From: Muscardinus avellanarius
Taxonomy: Eukaryota > Chordata > Mammalia > Rodentia > Gliridae
NCBI GenBank assembly: GCA_963383645.1
Contig: OY726561.1
Location: 25,338,826-25,402,825, forward strand
DNA length: 64,000 nt
Direction of reading: 5' to 3'
The position numbers were made by a program, and so were the translations under genes. Below the pieces are notes generated by a model that worked only from the letters and a program-made list of their open reading frames with translations, was not told the DNA's origin and made no database searches. Below are positions 23,413-34,670 of the stretch, piece by piece. Positions within the stretch are counted from its first letter, which is position 1. Every line of letters starts with the position of its first letter.

Positions 23413-24860
23413 CATGTATATGTCAAAAAATAAAATGGTGCATGATATTGACATGTTTAATTTTTGTTATATTAATCAGTTAAAATGTAAATTTAATTTT
23501 AATTTTTAAAAATTAATGTTAAAATTTTAAAAATAAATCCAAACAACAAAAATAAAATAATAAATAAGTCTTATTTAATACCATAGGACAATATTTAAAC
23601 CCAATAAATAACACTGTCTTGACATTATACTATATAATATCATATATTATGATATTCTGATTTATATATTATCTATGTTATTAATAACATACCATTTCCT
23701 AAATGAATTAAAATGCATGGTTGATTGCAATAGAAATAGAATAAAAGACTAATAAATATACTTATTTTTATGTGCAAAGTATAAAATATTGATACTTTGA
23801 TAAGATGGTGTTTTGTTTAATTATTTAAATTATTTTATCATTTAGGAAATTGAACTGATGAGATATTTATCTTTTTCGTGTGACATTTATCTCCCTTTCT
23901 AGAAATAATTATAACCAAATTATTGTTTGCAAAGTGGCTAGAATTTCACAAAGTTCTTTCAAACTGTCATTTGCTGTTTAAACAAGGTTTTAATAAAATC
24001 ATCACAAATTATATTGTTGCCACAAAAGTATAATTTGCCACAATAAAATATAAAGACTAAAATTCTGTCTTCAAAATTTTATGTAGGGTGGTCCCTTAAA
24101 ATTTAGTAATTCTAAAATGAGAAATAAGAACCCAAACCAATAAATAAGACATGCAGGACAAGAATATACAGTGTAGAATGTGGAGATTGACCTTGTCATA
24201 TAGTTTACTTCTTGGTTTTTAAAAAAGTATTCTAAAATTTAGCAGCTTAATATCTAGATAATTTAGACCATTAACCCTATTACTTACTACCTCAATCTCT
24301 CTTCTTTAGAGTTGTTTTAATATTTCTTGGTACTTTACATTTACATGAGGAATTCAGAGTCAGCTTGCTTTATTTTCCATAAGGGAAGCTAATATCACTT
24401 CTTTCATTTTATTTATTTCTTTTGCTTTGTGATGTTTGTCTTCCTTATGTGTTTCTAAATTGTTATATGATAATTCAATGTTTTCTAGGATTCTTTTCCA
24501 GTCTGGTTTCACAAAGAGGTGATACAGACATCTTTTATAACCTTCTAGTTGTCCATAGTTGCTCCTCTACCTCAGGAATTAACCTCTGTGCTCTGAACTA
24601 TAAATCACAAGTGCAGTTGATCTTCAGGCTTAAGCCCAAAAGGAACCAACATCCAGGTACTGATTTCATATTAACTGTTTTTACTAAAATTAAAAGGCAA
24701 GTAGAATTACCCCAGCCATGTAAAAACAAATATACAAACCCTAATAATAAGGGTTATCAAGGCTGGACCATGCCCTCTCTATTCTGTGGAGTATAGTATT
24801 TTATGTTGCATTCTTCATAGGCTTGTTCTTTATGGACTAGGAAAGTATTTGTTCTATATT
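23413..24860. other. unassigned AT-rich sequence
   Basis: No gene or identifiable repeat. A 124-codon plus frame (24422-24796) is the longest, but it lacks any recognised domain, has no plausible splice or promoter context that I can show, and I do not call it a gene. Confidence 0.4.
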
Positions 24861-24865
24861 TTGCT

Positions 24866-24880
24866 ATCATTATCTATCTA

Positions 24881-24920
<40 letters not shown>

Positions 24921-24953
24921 ATCTATGTATCTATCATCTATCTACCATCTATA

Positions 24954-24998
<45 letters not shown>

Positions 24999-25010
24999 AT
25001 CTACCTATCA
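24866..25010. repeat. (TATC)n tetranucleotide microsatellite
   Basis: Two runs of TATC (about 24880-24921 and 24956-24998) with interrupted variants such as ATCATC and TACC between them. Confidence 0.95.
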
Positions 25011-26255
25011 TATATCAACTCTAAATTTGCAATGCATTTTCTCACAAGGTGGGGATCCTTCTTAAGAGGTTCAGAGAAAGCAGAGAAGTCATAGAAGAAC
25101 AAAGTACTTTGAGGTGAGAATTTATCCATTGTTTCTCAGAAAATTATTGTGCGCTACTATGAGCTAGATTAAATCATAAGAAATATTGAGTATAAAATTT
25201 CTTTCTAATTAAAAAAATTAGAAGTAAATAATAGTACTTCAGTGTATTTTAGATAACAATTTTATGAAAGATAATAAAAATCACCAAGTATAGAGATCAC
25301 TAAACTAGATACTTTAAACAATTGACCATCTATCACCATATTTTGTGCTCATTTTGCTTTTTCCCCATATAACAAGGTTAATATATACCAAAAACTTAAT
25401 TAAAGCTATTCCAAATGCTTTGATAAAGAACCATGAGGATTTTTATTGTTTATCAGGAAGTGAATTAATTCTTATAGAAGCTAAGACTATTGTTGTTTTT
25501 CTTCTGTTCATTTAACCTTGTTTCAATTATAGGTTGTATATTTAGGTTGAGGAACTATATGTTAGTCATTATGAACAGCTTAATGATAAAAGTAATAGGA
25601 GAAAAAATTTTAGTGTATTATCCACTAAAATGCCTAGTGGCTAGCTGCCAGCATTTTCACATTTCATCTCTGCAAAGTGTAATATAATAATTTAATGAAA
25701 ACTCCAAGTGTTAAGAAATCATTTTCATGTAGAAATACATTTAATATTCTGAAGTCCAGAATAGCAGTGATAAAATAGGAAATTCTAATTCACAAATGCT
25801 CAGTAAGTTCATGAACTTAAATTAATTCTTTGTAGAGATCAAATACAGACTGAAAGGAAAAATGTCATTATGTTATGTGAGATAATTTTTCTAGGTTGCA
25901 AGTGAAAATTTTCTAGGGTTTTCATTCACAAATTTTACTTAAATGCTGCCTAATGATGCTTATAAAATATTAAAAATTCAAACAAAATTAAAAAGTAATT
26001 TATTGAAAATGTTCTTAACTAATAAGATAGTTAATTAATGTAAGCAATAAAGAGAGTTTAGCTTAAAATGCTAACAATTCAAATGAAAAATAGAAAATCA
26101 TTGGAACTATTTATTCTTAAGAACAAAAAATACAGGGTTAATTAAAACATAAATATGTGTACAGCTTAACTGATAATTTAAGAATAGGTAAATAAAATAA
26201 TAATAAAATATGTGTAATATTTTCAAGAATAACTTTAAAAAATTATACTTTGATG
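25011..26255. other. unassigned AT-rich sequence
   Basis: I see no gene or identifiable repeat in this stretch. Confidence 0.4.
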
Positions 26256-26259
26256 TTTT

Positions 26260-29200
26260 CAAAAGTAAAAGACTAAGTGATATTCACTGGCAAACCAATG
26301 AGAATCACTCTAGACTTCCAAAATCAAGTCATGAAAGCCATGAGGGCCTGCAGCTACAAATGTCCAACTCTGAAAGAAAACAACTTGCCACCCAAAATTT
26401 CCTACCTAGCCAAAATATCTCTCAAATGTAATGGAGAAATAAAAAATTACAACAAACAGAAGAGGAAACAATTTATCTCTTTTAAACGAGCATTAGATAA
26501 AATATTCAGAGATAAATTACAAACAATAATTAATAAATGCCAGAACTAGAGAATAATTTTCATCAAACAACTAAGCAAAGAAGAAAAAGCACTACCTCAA
26601 ACAGAAGTTAAAACTCAGAATGTTAGGTATTAAAAATCACCTCTCAATAATCATGCTGAACATAAATGGACTCAACTCCCCTAAAAAGACGTAAGATGAC
26701 AAAATGCATTAAAAACAAGAATCCATCTATATGCTGCCTGCAAGAACCACACCTTACAAAGTAAGGATATTCACAAACATAGGTGAAGGACTGGGGAAGA
26801 AAATCCATACCAATAAAACTTGAAGACAAGAAGGAGTAGCAACTATTATATAATACAAATTAGACTTAAGCCTAAGGTTAATAGAAAAGACAAAGCAGGT
26901 TCTTTTTAAAGTGATAAAAAAAATAGTTCAGCAAGAAGAAGTAACAATAATCAACATCTATACCCCAAACAGAGGTGAAGACACTTGGATAAAACAAACT
27001 CTTTGTGACATTAAGTAACACACAGATCCCAATACACAGATCCAATATTAGGAGACTTCTACACTCCTCTCACACCACTAGACTGATCTTATAGACAAAA
27101 GGGCAGTAAAGATGCATCAGACCTAAAGGACAACATAACCAAATGGACCTACTAAACACATACAGCATTTTCTACCCAACTAAATCTGACTTCACATTTT
27201 TCTCTGCTGCCCATAGAAACTTCTCCAAAATAGAGTGCTTCCTGGGCCACCAAGTAAATACTATCAAACTTTAAAAAAGTGACATTATCCCCTGTGTCTT
27301 TTCAGACCATAGTGGAATGAAAGTAGAAATCAACTATAAGAAGACCCAGAGTAACCACACAAACATAGAGACTGAACACAACACTCCTGGATGGGGAATG
27401 GTTCATAGAAGTAACGTTTGAAATTAAGAAACTCCTAGAAACAAATATATACACACAGCATACCAAAACATATGGGACACCTTGAAGGTGGTATTAAGAA
27501 GAAAATTTACACCACTGAGCACTAACATAAAATAAACAGAAAATCACCAAATATTCTAATGACATACTTCAAAGCCCTTGAAAAACAGAAACAGTCTAAC
27601 CCCAAACCAGTAAGAGACAGAAAATTATAAAAATCAGAGCAGAAATCAATGAAGTAGAAAATAAAAAAATACAGAAAATAAAAAAAATATGGTTACTCAA
27701 ATAAACAACATAGACAAACCACTAACCAACCTAACCAAAAGAAAGAATCAATCTAAATTAAAAATTTTAAAATAATGGAAAAGAATATATTGTCACTGAT
27801 AGTGTTGAAATTCAGAAAATTTTCAGAACTACTTTGAAAGACTATATTTCAACAAAATAAAAAATCTAGAAATTGAAAATTTTCTAGATACATCCAACTT
27901 TTATAAATTGAGTCAAGAAGATATAGAAAATATAAATTAATCAAGAGTAATTAAAGGGATTGAAGCAGTAATAAAGATCTTACTATCAAAGTAAAGCCTA
28001 GGACCAGATGGTTCACCAATAAATTATTTTTTTTCCAGAAGTACTGAGGATTTAATCTAGGGGAATTCTATCTCTGTGCTACAACCCCAGCATTTTTTTA
28101 TTATTTACTTTGAAACAGGGTCTTACTAAGTTGCAAAGAACCTCACTAAGTAGGTAAGGCTGGTCAAGAACACAGATCCTCCTGTTTCAGCCTCCCAAGT
28201 ACTGGGATTACAAGCACGTGCCACCACACCCAACAGAAAATTTTATAAAACCTTTATAGTAGACCTAATCTCAATATTCTTCAATCTATTCCATGAAATA
28301 AAAAAGGAGACTCTTAAAATCATTCTATGAAGCCATTACATTAATAGAAAAACTAAATAAATACTGCTCAAGAAAATAAAACTATAGACTTATATCATTA
28401 ATGAACTTAGACACAAAACTGCTAAACAAAATACAGGCAATGCACATTACAAACTACATCAAGAAAATTATCCACTAAAAACAAGTCTGGTTCAATCCAA
28501 GGGTGCAAGGCTGGTTCAACATACAAAAAAACAATCCATGTAATTCACTACATACACAGAACCAAAGACAAAAATCACATGATTATTTCAAAAGACACTG
28601 AAAAAGTTTTGACAAAATCCATTTATGCTAAAAGCACTGCAAAGAATCAGATAGAAGGAACATAACAACATCATAAAGACAAGATACTATAGGCTCACAG
28701 TCAAAATCTTATTAAAAAAAACTGTAAAAATTCTCCCTAAAAACAAGAACAAGACAAGGATGTCCATTGCCACTACTTCTTTTTAATACAGTATGTGAGA
28801 TTCTAGCAAGAATGAAAAGACAAGAGAAGTAAATCAAAGGAGAAAAAATTAAAAAGAGGAACTAAAACTGTCCTTTTTTGTAGATGATGTATTAATGTAC
28901 TTAGAAGACCCAACATACTCAACCAAAAGACTTATAAAACTGATGAACAAATCCAGCAAAATGTCTGTATACAATAGCAATTTAAAAAATCAGAAGCTTT
29001 TCTTTATGCCAACCATAAATTATTTTAAAAAATCCAGAAAATATTTGCACTCATGATATCCCACAAAAAAATATAAAATACTTAGGGATAAACCTAAACA
29101 AGAAGGTAAAAAGCCTCTACAAGAAAAATTTAAAACATTGAGAAAAGAAATAGAAGAAGACCTTAGGAGATGGAAAGAACTTTCACGCTCTTAGATAGGC

Positions 29201-29790
29201 AGAATAAATATCATCAATTCTTCTAAAATGGATCTATAGATTCAGTGCAATACCCATTAAACTACCAAGGTCATTCCTCACAGACATAGAAAAATCAGTT
29301 CTTTAATTTATATGGAATAACAAAAACTCAGAATAGCCAAAACAGTAATCAGCAACAAGAACAATGCAGGAGGCATCACAATATCTGACTTGAAACTATA
29401 CTACAGAGTTATAGTCATAAAAACAGCATGGTATTGTCACAAAAGCAGTCATATAGACAAATGAAAGCTACAAAGAAAATGGATCATAGGAGGAACTCTA
29501 AGTAAAAAGGAGAAACTATAGATAAGCAAATAAGGTGACCTAACTGAGAAGGACAGGAGAGTGGAAGAGGGAAACTCTGGAATGCACATGATCCTCATTC
29601 ACAAACATATCAAAGTCAATCACTTAGCAGAACATGAGAAGAAAGGAAGGGTATGGAATATAGAGGGAAGTGGGGAAAGGCAAAAGGAGTGATGTGTACA
29701 TGTATTCCTCTACCATCTTGTACCCCATTAAGTTGTATGATTACAAGGCACCAATAAAAATAAAAATAAAAAGTATTTTGATATCACATT
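26260..29790 (+). mobile_element. defective LINE-1, about 3.5 kb, with internal deletion
   Basis: It starts in pre-ORF2 sequence. The endonuclease start is at about 26655 (nucleotides encoding LNINGLNSP), and nucleotides at about 26945 encode a NIYTPN-like stretch. The reverse-transcriptase region follows, with a VDD-type active-site peptide (codons for FFVDDVLMYLED near 28877-28910). Stops and frameshifts are frequent. Near 29460 the sequence jumps from mid/late ORF2 (gcatggtattgtcacaaaag) to the 3' UTR (atggatcataggaggaactc), skipping the C-terminal ORF2 part present at 55160-56160. It ends in a 3' UTR with caccaataaaaataaaaat. A SINE interrupts it at 28022-28238. Confidence 0.85.
28022..28238 (-). 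mobile_element. B1-dID SINE (long subfamily) inside the L1
   Basis: ccagaagtactgaggattta, tgctacaaccccagcatt, tttgaaacagggtcttact, cctcactaagtaggtaagg, ending gccaccacacccaac. It lies within the reverse-transcriptase part of the L1 at 26260-29790. Confidence 0.9.
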
Positions 29791-30030
29791 AAGTATTGAA
29801 CATATTTCTGAAATTAAAAATCAGACTTCATACATTTACTTAACTATTATTATTTAGTCTAATTAGATATTGTACGTTTTTGAGTTAAAATCAAATATGG
29901 TTGCTAGTCCCCATTTCCTCAATTCAGTCCTTAAAATGTGTATTGAGAAAATTGTGAGTTTATAGTGAACAATAACATTCTCAGGTATCTGGCTCACACT
30001 TGATGGAACAAGAAAATATTTGAAAAAATT

Positions 30031-30270
30031 AGCCTGGAGGTAGAAGGGCTTCCAGGAACCCCAGTACCACCAAAAAAAAAAAAAAAAAAAAAATCTATAT
30101 TTACTGAAAATCTACTATATGGAAAGAGCTTAAAGTACAGTATTATGTTTCTTGTTTAATTTTCTCTCTTACTCTGCTGTGTAAGTAAAGTGAGTCTCAT
30201 AGAAAATAAAGTTGTGTAGATTTTCCTCCTCTTCAAGACTTGAATATACACACACACACATATATATGTG

Positions 30271-30313
<43 letters not shown>

Positions 30314-30370
30314 ATGTAAATTAAGCTATAATCTTCATTTTGCAAATGAAGAAACTGGTAGATGACAAGT
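30031..30370 (+). repeat. direct duplication, copy 1 (partner 35524-35910)
   Basis: It begins with the last 42 bases or so of a compact SINE (gcctggaggtagaagggctt to cagtaccacc). An A-run, ctatatttactgaaaatc, gaaagagcttaaagtacag and a CA/TA microsatellite follow, and it ends at aagaaactggtagatgacaa. The copy at 35524 has the same series behind a complete SINE. The SINE here is cut off abruptly at 30031 with no poly(A) at the right end, so this is a DNA duplication and not retrotransposition. Confidence 0.85.
30247..30312. repeat. (CA)n(TA)n microsatellite
   Basis: Short CA run followed by about 20 TA units. It lies inside the direct duplication; the partner copy has a longer CA run instead. 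Confidence 0.9.
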
Positions 30371-30584
30371 TTTCTAATACATTTCTTAAAGGTGTATTGT
30401 CCATTTTGAGACAATTTTAATAGTATCAAGGTCAAACATGAGCATAAACAATGACATGAATTATCGTAGCAACATTTATGTATATTACATCTCGGTTATG
30501 TCTTCTTCATTTGACATGTGATTTTGATGTACAAATAGTTGAATGGTGCTTTTTAGAAATCATTCAAATATGTCTAAAAGTATG

Positions 30585-30745
30585 AATATAGCATGGTTAA
30601 CATGGACACTCACTGTTGGGAGGTGGGGAGAAAAAGTGGGGGGGAGTCGAGGGCCCCAAGCATAGTCTGAATTTATGCCATTTTCAATATGATCCACATA
30701 AAAATAATAAAAATGATCCACATAAAAATAATAAAAAATAAAATA
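30585..30745 (+). mobile_element. LINE-1 3' UTR end (second 3'-UTR type)
   Basis: tgaatatagcatggttaaca, gacactcactgttggg, tgccattttcaatatgatcc match the L1 3' UTR at about 56285-56400. The terminal 24 bp (atgatccacataaaaataat plus aaaa) is tandemly doubled at about 30689-30736. Confidence 0.75.
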
Positions 30746-31565
30746 GCTTAATTTCACATGGAAAAATATCTCTTTAAGAACAAATTTAAGTATGCCATTT
30801 TATGTTCTACTAGTAGTCTATTATTGACACATTTAATGTCTTGCTTTAAAAATCCTCTATTATATCAGTTATATAATTTAAAGTCTTCTCACTTGAATAT
30901 ACAGCTGCATAGTATAAGAACATAACTATTTTTGAATAGTTTGACTTTCATTCATTAAGTTTTAATTCAAATTAATTCAAATACTTCACACTTATAATTA
31001 TTTAAGAAAATCAAAATAAGAAAAACAAGCCAAAAGGATAAGATCCAATGAAGAGTATTTTTGGAGTTTAAAAATCAATTCAGAATTCATTCCACTGAAG
31101 CAAGCTGCGGATTCTAAAATATTGAATTTAACTCGTGCCATGTGCATATCTTTATCTTTATAACACTCCAACTGTGCTGATTAGAGGATAAACATTAAAG
31201 ATGTTATTTACTCATATGAACTCCACAGGAAATAAAAATTAAAAGAGATTCTTCTACGTTCAAAAATGGAAAGAGCCATACATTCAACTTTTTCCCCAAA
31301 GAAATGATTAGCCAACATATCAAAATGTGCTTTAGTTTTTATAACTATTTTTACTTGTGAAAAAATACAAATGTCCCTTTGCTATCTGAGAAGTAAAAAT
31401 ATTTTAAACTTCATAAAAAGTTTCACTACTCTTCTAATAATTGATATTTTTTGCAATTATGAAGGTTAAAACGTGTGCATGGATGTGCAAAAATTAACAT
31501 CTGAATTTGAAATAGAATATATAAAAAAATTTTATGAGCCATTTCTTTAAAAAGTATTTTTATTG
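30746..31565. other. unassigned AT-rich sequence
   Basis: I see no gene or identifiable repeat between the L1 3' end and the TSD of the composite element. Confidence 0.4.
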
Positions 31566-31584
31566 AAAAATTACTGGTGTGAAC

Positions 31585-31788
31585 TGGGGCCCGGGTCGCG
31601 GGACCCTGGGCCCCGGGCCAAACTGCGCATAGCACGCCAGACCCCTGGAGAAACCGGGCCCAGTAAGACGCTGGGCTCTGGGCGGGGGTCGCGTGTGGGG
31701 CACGCCAGATGGGGCCCGGGTCGCGGGACTCTGGGCCCCAGGATGAACTGCGAGTAGCATGCCAGACCCCTAGAGAAACCGGGCCCAG
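31585..31788 (+). promoter_or_regulatory. CpG-rich duplicated 5' unit of the composite element (putative promoter)
   Basis: Two 79-bp units (31585-31663 and 31710-31788), each tggggcccgggtcgcggg to gaaaccgggcccag, separated by a 46-bp spacer. Each can fold into a GC hairpin. In the first, arms at 31586-31597 and 31602-31614 pair with a single bulged base. Tandem CpG-rich monomers at the 5' end are how rodent L1 promoters are built, so a promoter role is likely but inferred. Confidence 0.6.
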
Positions 31789-32269
31789 AACAGAAAAAGA
31801 TAAAAGAAAAATATTGGAGAGGATGTAAGAAAGCTGTTATGGATGCCAGGACACTGGAGATGCAGACAAAACTTATCTAAATGCACTGGAACTTATGGAA
31901 AAATTTTCCGTGAAAGAGGACTGCTATTTCTCTATATTGTTAAGAATCTCAGACATCACATATAAGGAGAGAGTTTAGCGGAGACCAAGGAGAAAAGCGG
32001 TGTTGAAAGAGTTCTCCGCGATAGTGGTGGAGACTTGTATTCAGGAGAAGCAGAAACCGGATCTTACCAACTTTATTTTTTTGGAGAAATTCCACCAAAT
32101 GTCGAATGCTACCATCACGCATGCTTAGGAACACTGGACAACATTCAGAGTGGAAAAAGAGCCTGGGAAGGATTTGAAACGGTGGAGGCAGTGGCAATGC
32201 CAGTGGCCAATACTCAGGGGAGGCAGAGATCTGATACATTACACCTGGAACCTTTGAAATAATAACCAC
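31789..32269 (+). other. non-repetitive section of the composite element with a small open frame
   Basis: Moderate-GC sequence without tandem repeats. One frame is open from 31966 to 32262 (99 codons; no ATG near its start, first candidate non-ATG start TTG at 32035). It includes the peptide ETGSYQLYFFGE. A reverse-strand relative at about 51837-51960 reads ETKEKG followed by EIGSYQPYFFGE in its own open frame. I do not recognise a protein family. It may be L1 5'-UTR sequence or a captured host segment. Confidence 0.55.
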
Positions 32270-34265
32270 AGAGACAGTGATCGGAACTTGCTGAGGGGTT
32301 AGGCGGGCGCCGGGGCCAGTGGCCGACATCGGAGCTTGCTGTGAGGTAAGGCCACTACTGAGGACTCCGTGGCCGGGATTGGAACTTGCCGAGGGGTTAG
32401 ACCGATGCTGGGGCCAGCGAGGCCAGCATTGGAGCCTGCCATGAGACAAGGCTTGTACTGGGGCCTCCGAGGCCAGGATAATAGCCTGCCGAGGGGTTAG
32501 GCAAGTGCTGGGGTCAGTGAGGCCGTCATCGGAGCCTGCTGTGAGGCAAGGCCAGTGCTGGGGCCTCCGAGGATGGGACCGGAGCCTGCTGAGGGGTTAG
32601 GCCGGTGCTGGGGCCAGCGAGGCTGGCATCGGAGCCTGCCATGAGGCAAGGCCAGTACTGGGGCTTCCGAGGCCGGGATAAGAGCCTGCCAAGGGTTAGG
32701 CCGGTGCTGGGGCCAGCGAGGCCGGCATCGGAGCCTGCCGTGAGGCAAGGCCGGTACTGGGGCCTCCTAGGCCGGGATTGGAGCCTGCCTTGAGGCAAGG
32801 CCGGTACTGGGGCCTCCGAGGCCAGGATAAGAGCCTGCCGAGGGGTTAGGCCGGTGCTGGGGCCAGCGAGGCCAGCATCAGAGCCTGCCATGAGGCATGA
32901 CCAGTGCTGGGGCCTCCAAGGCCAGGATTGGAGCCTGCCGAGGGGTTAGGCCGGTGTTGGGGCCAGCGAGGCCGGCATTGGAGCCTGCCTTGAGGCAAGA
33001 CCGGTACTGGGGCCTCCGAGGCCAGGATAAGAGCCTGCTGAGGGGTTAGGCCGGTGCTGGGGCCAGCGAGGCCGGCATTGGAGCCTGCCGTGAGACATGA
33101 CCAGTGCTGGGGCCTCCGAGGCCGGGATTGGAGCCTGCCGAGGGGTGAGGCCAACGCTGGGGCCAGCGAGGCTGGCATTGGAGCCAGCCGTGAGGCAAGG
33201 CCTGTGCTGAGGCCTCCGAGGCCGGGATTGGAGCCTGCCTTGAGGCAAGGCCAGTACTGGGGCCTCCGAGGCCAGGATAAGAGCCTGCCGAGAGGTTAGG
33301 CCAGTGCTGGGGCCAGCGAGGCCGGCATCGGAGCCTGCCCAGAGGCAAGACCGATACTGGGACCTCCAAGGCCAGGATAAGAGCCTGCTGAGGGGTTAGG
33401 CCGGTGCTGGAGCCAGTGAGGCTGGCATTGCAGCCTGCCGTGAGGCATGGCCGGTGCTGGGACCTCTGAGGCCAGTAGCGGAGCCGGCGGAGGAGTTAGG
33501 CCGGTGCTGGGGCCAGCGAGGCTGGCACCGGAGCCTGCCATGAGGCAAGGCCAGTACTGGGGCCTCCGAGGCCAGGATTGGAGCCTGCCGAGGGGTGAGG
33601 CCGATGTTGGGGCCAGCGAGGACGGCATTGGAGCCTGCCGTGAGGCAAGGCTGGTACTGGGACCTCCGAGGCCGGGATAAGAGCCTGTCGAGGGGTTAGG
33701 CCGGTGCTGGGGCCAGCGAGGCCGGCATCGGAGCCTGCCGTGAGGCAAGGCCGGTACTGCGGCCTCCGAGGCCAGGATAACAACCTGCCAAAGGGCTAGA
33801 CCGGTGCTGGGGCCAGGAAGGCTGGCATCGGAGCCTGCCATGAGGCGAGGCCAGCATCGGGGCCTGCCGTGAGACATGGCCAGTGCTGGGGCCTCCTAAC
33901 CCGGTAATGGAAACTGCCAAGGGGTTAGGCCGGTGATGGGGCCAATGAGGCCGGCATTGGAGCCTGCCGTGAGGCTAGGCTGGTGCCGGGGCCTCCGAGG
34001 CCGGTATTGGAATCCTGCCAAGTGGTTAGGCCGGTGCAGGGGCCAATGGCCAGCATCGGAGCCTGGTGTGAGGCAAGTTCACTCCTGCGGCCTCCAAGGC
34101 TGGGACCAAAGCCAGTTTAGTGGTTCGACCAGTGCAGGGGCCAGCGAGACCAGAAATGGGACCTCCCATGAGGCAAGGCAGCTGCTTGAGCCAGCGAGGT
34201 CTGGATCAGTCCACTGAGTAGCCAGGCCACTACTGGGACCATCAAGAGTGGGATCGGTACTTGCA
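32270..34265 (+). repeat. VNTR: about 40 copies of a 50-bp GC-rich unit in an A/B 100-bp higher-order array
   Basis: Type A units follow gaggccggcatcggagcctg, then ccgtgaggcaagg and tactggggcctcc. Type B follow gaggccgggataagagcctg, then ccgaggggttagg and tgctggggccagc. A and B mostly alternate, with occasional A-A neighbours (about 32766-32866) showing past unequal exchange. CpGs survive in many units and appear as TG/CA in others. Both strands show long open frames (to 193 codons, 33296-33877 minus) because stops are rare in this composition; 50 bp is not a multiple of 3, so no single repeat peptide is maintained. Confidence 0.95.
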
Positions 34266-34670
34266 ACGCAGCATGCACAGAGAAATATCGCAGAAAATAT
34301 AAATGAGACGCTTCTCTTAATCAGCAATAACTAGGAGGAAAAGGGCAACAGGAAGAGGTTGAGCTATAGAAAGGGCCCTATAGTGAAGCAACTAATGTGA
34401 CCAATCAGAAGGTATGTAATACTGGAGGACGGAGCCTCTTTAAAACGCAGTCGGTACATAAACAAATGTATCAAAGTAAATCACCAAAGAAGTGTGGGAT
34501 GGAGGGAGGGGGAGGGAATGGGATGGGGGCTGGAGGAGGGCTAATTGGATGATGTGTACTTGTATATCCTCTCAAGTCTTGTACTCCAATGTGATTGATA
34601 TATGACTACAATGTACCAATTTAAAAAATAAATTAATAAAAAAATAAAATAAAAATAAAAAATAAAAAAT
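34266..34670 (+). mobile_element. L1-like 3' UTR and A-rich tail of the composite element
   Basis: catcaaagt-type sequence (tgtatcaaagtaaatcacca), a G-rich tract at about 34498-34545, gatgatgtgtacttgtatat, cttgtactccaatgtgattg and ctacaatgtaccaatt align with the ends of L1 copies at 6900-7100 and 16640-16825. The tail at 34621-34670 is AAATAAAT-rich. This segment is the probable recognition end for L1 reverse transcriptase. Confidence 0.85.

Noticed and set aside
24422..24796. 124-codon plus frame as a candidate gene
   Set aside because: Single frame in AT-rich DNA with no family resemblance or splice context.
32497..33920. Many overlapping 74-193 codon open frames on both strands, Pro/Ala/Gly-rich
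   Set aside because: They lie in the VNTR, exist in several frames at once and reflect the lack of stop codons in a GC-rich 50-bp repeat. The period is not a multiple of three, so no repeat peptide is conserved.
32270..34265. CRISPR-like array of regular direct repeats
   Set aside because: Units are contiguous 50-mers without unique spacers, in mammalian repeat DNA, with no cas genes.
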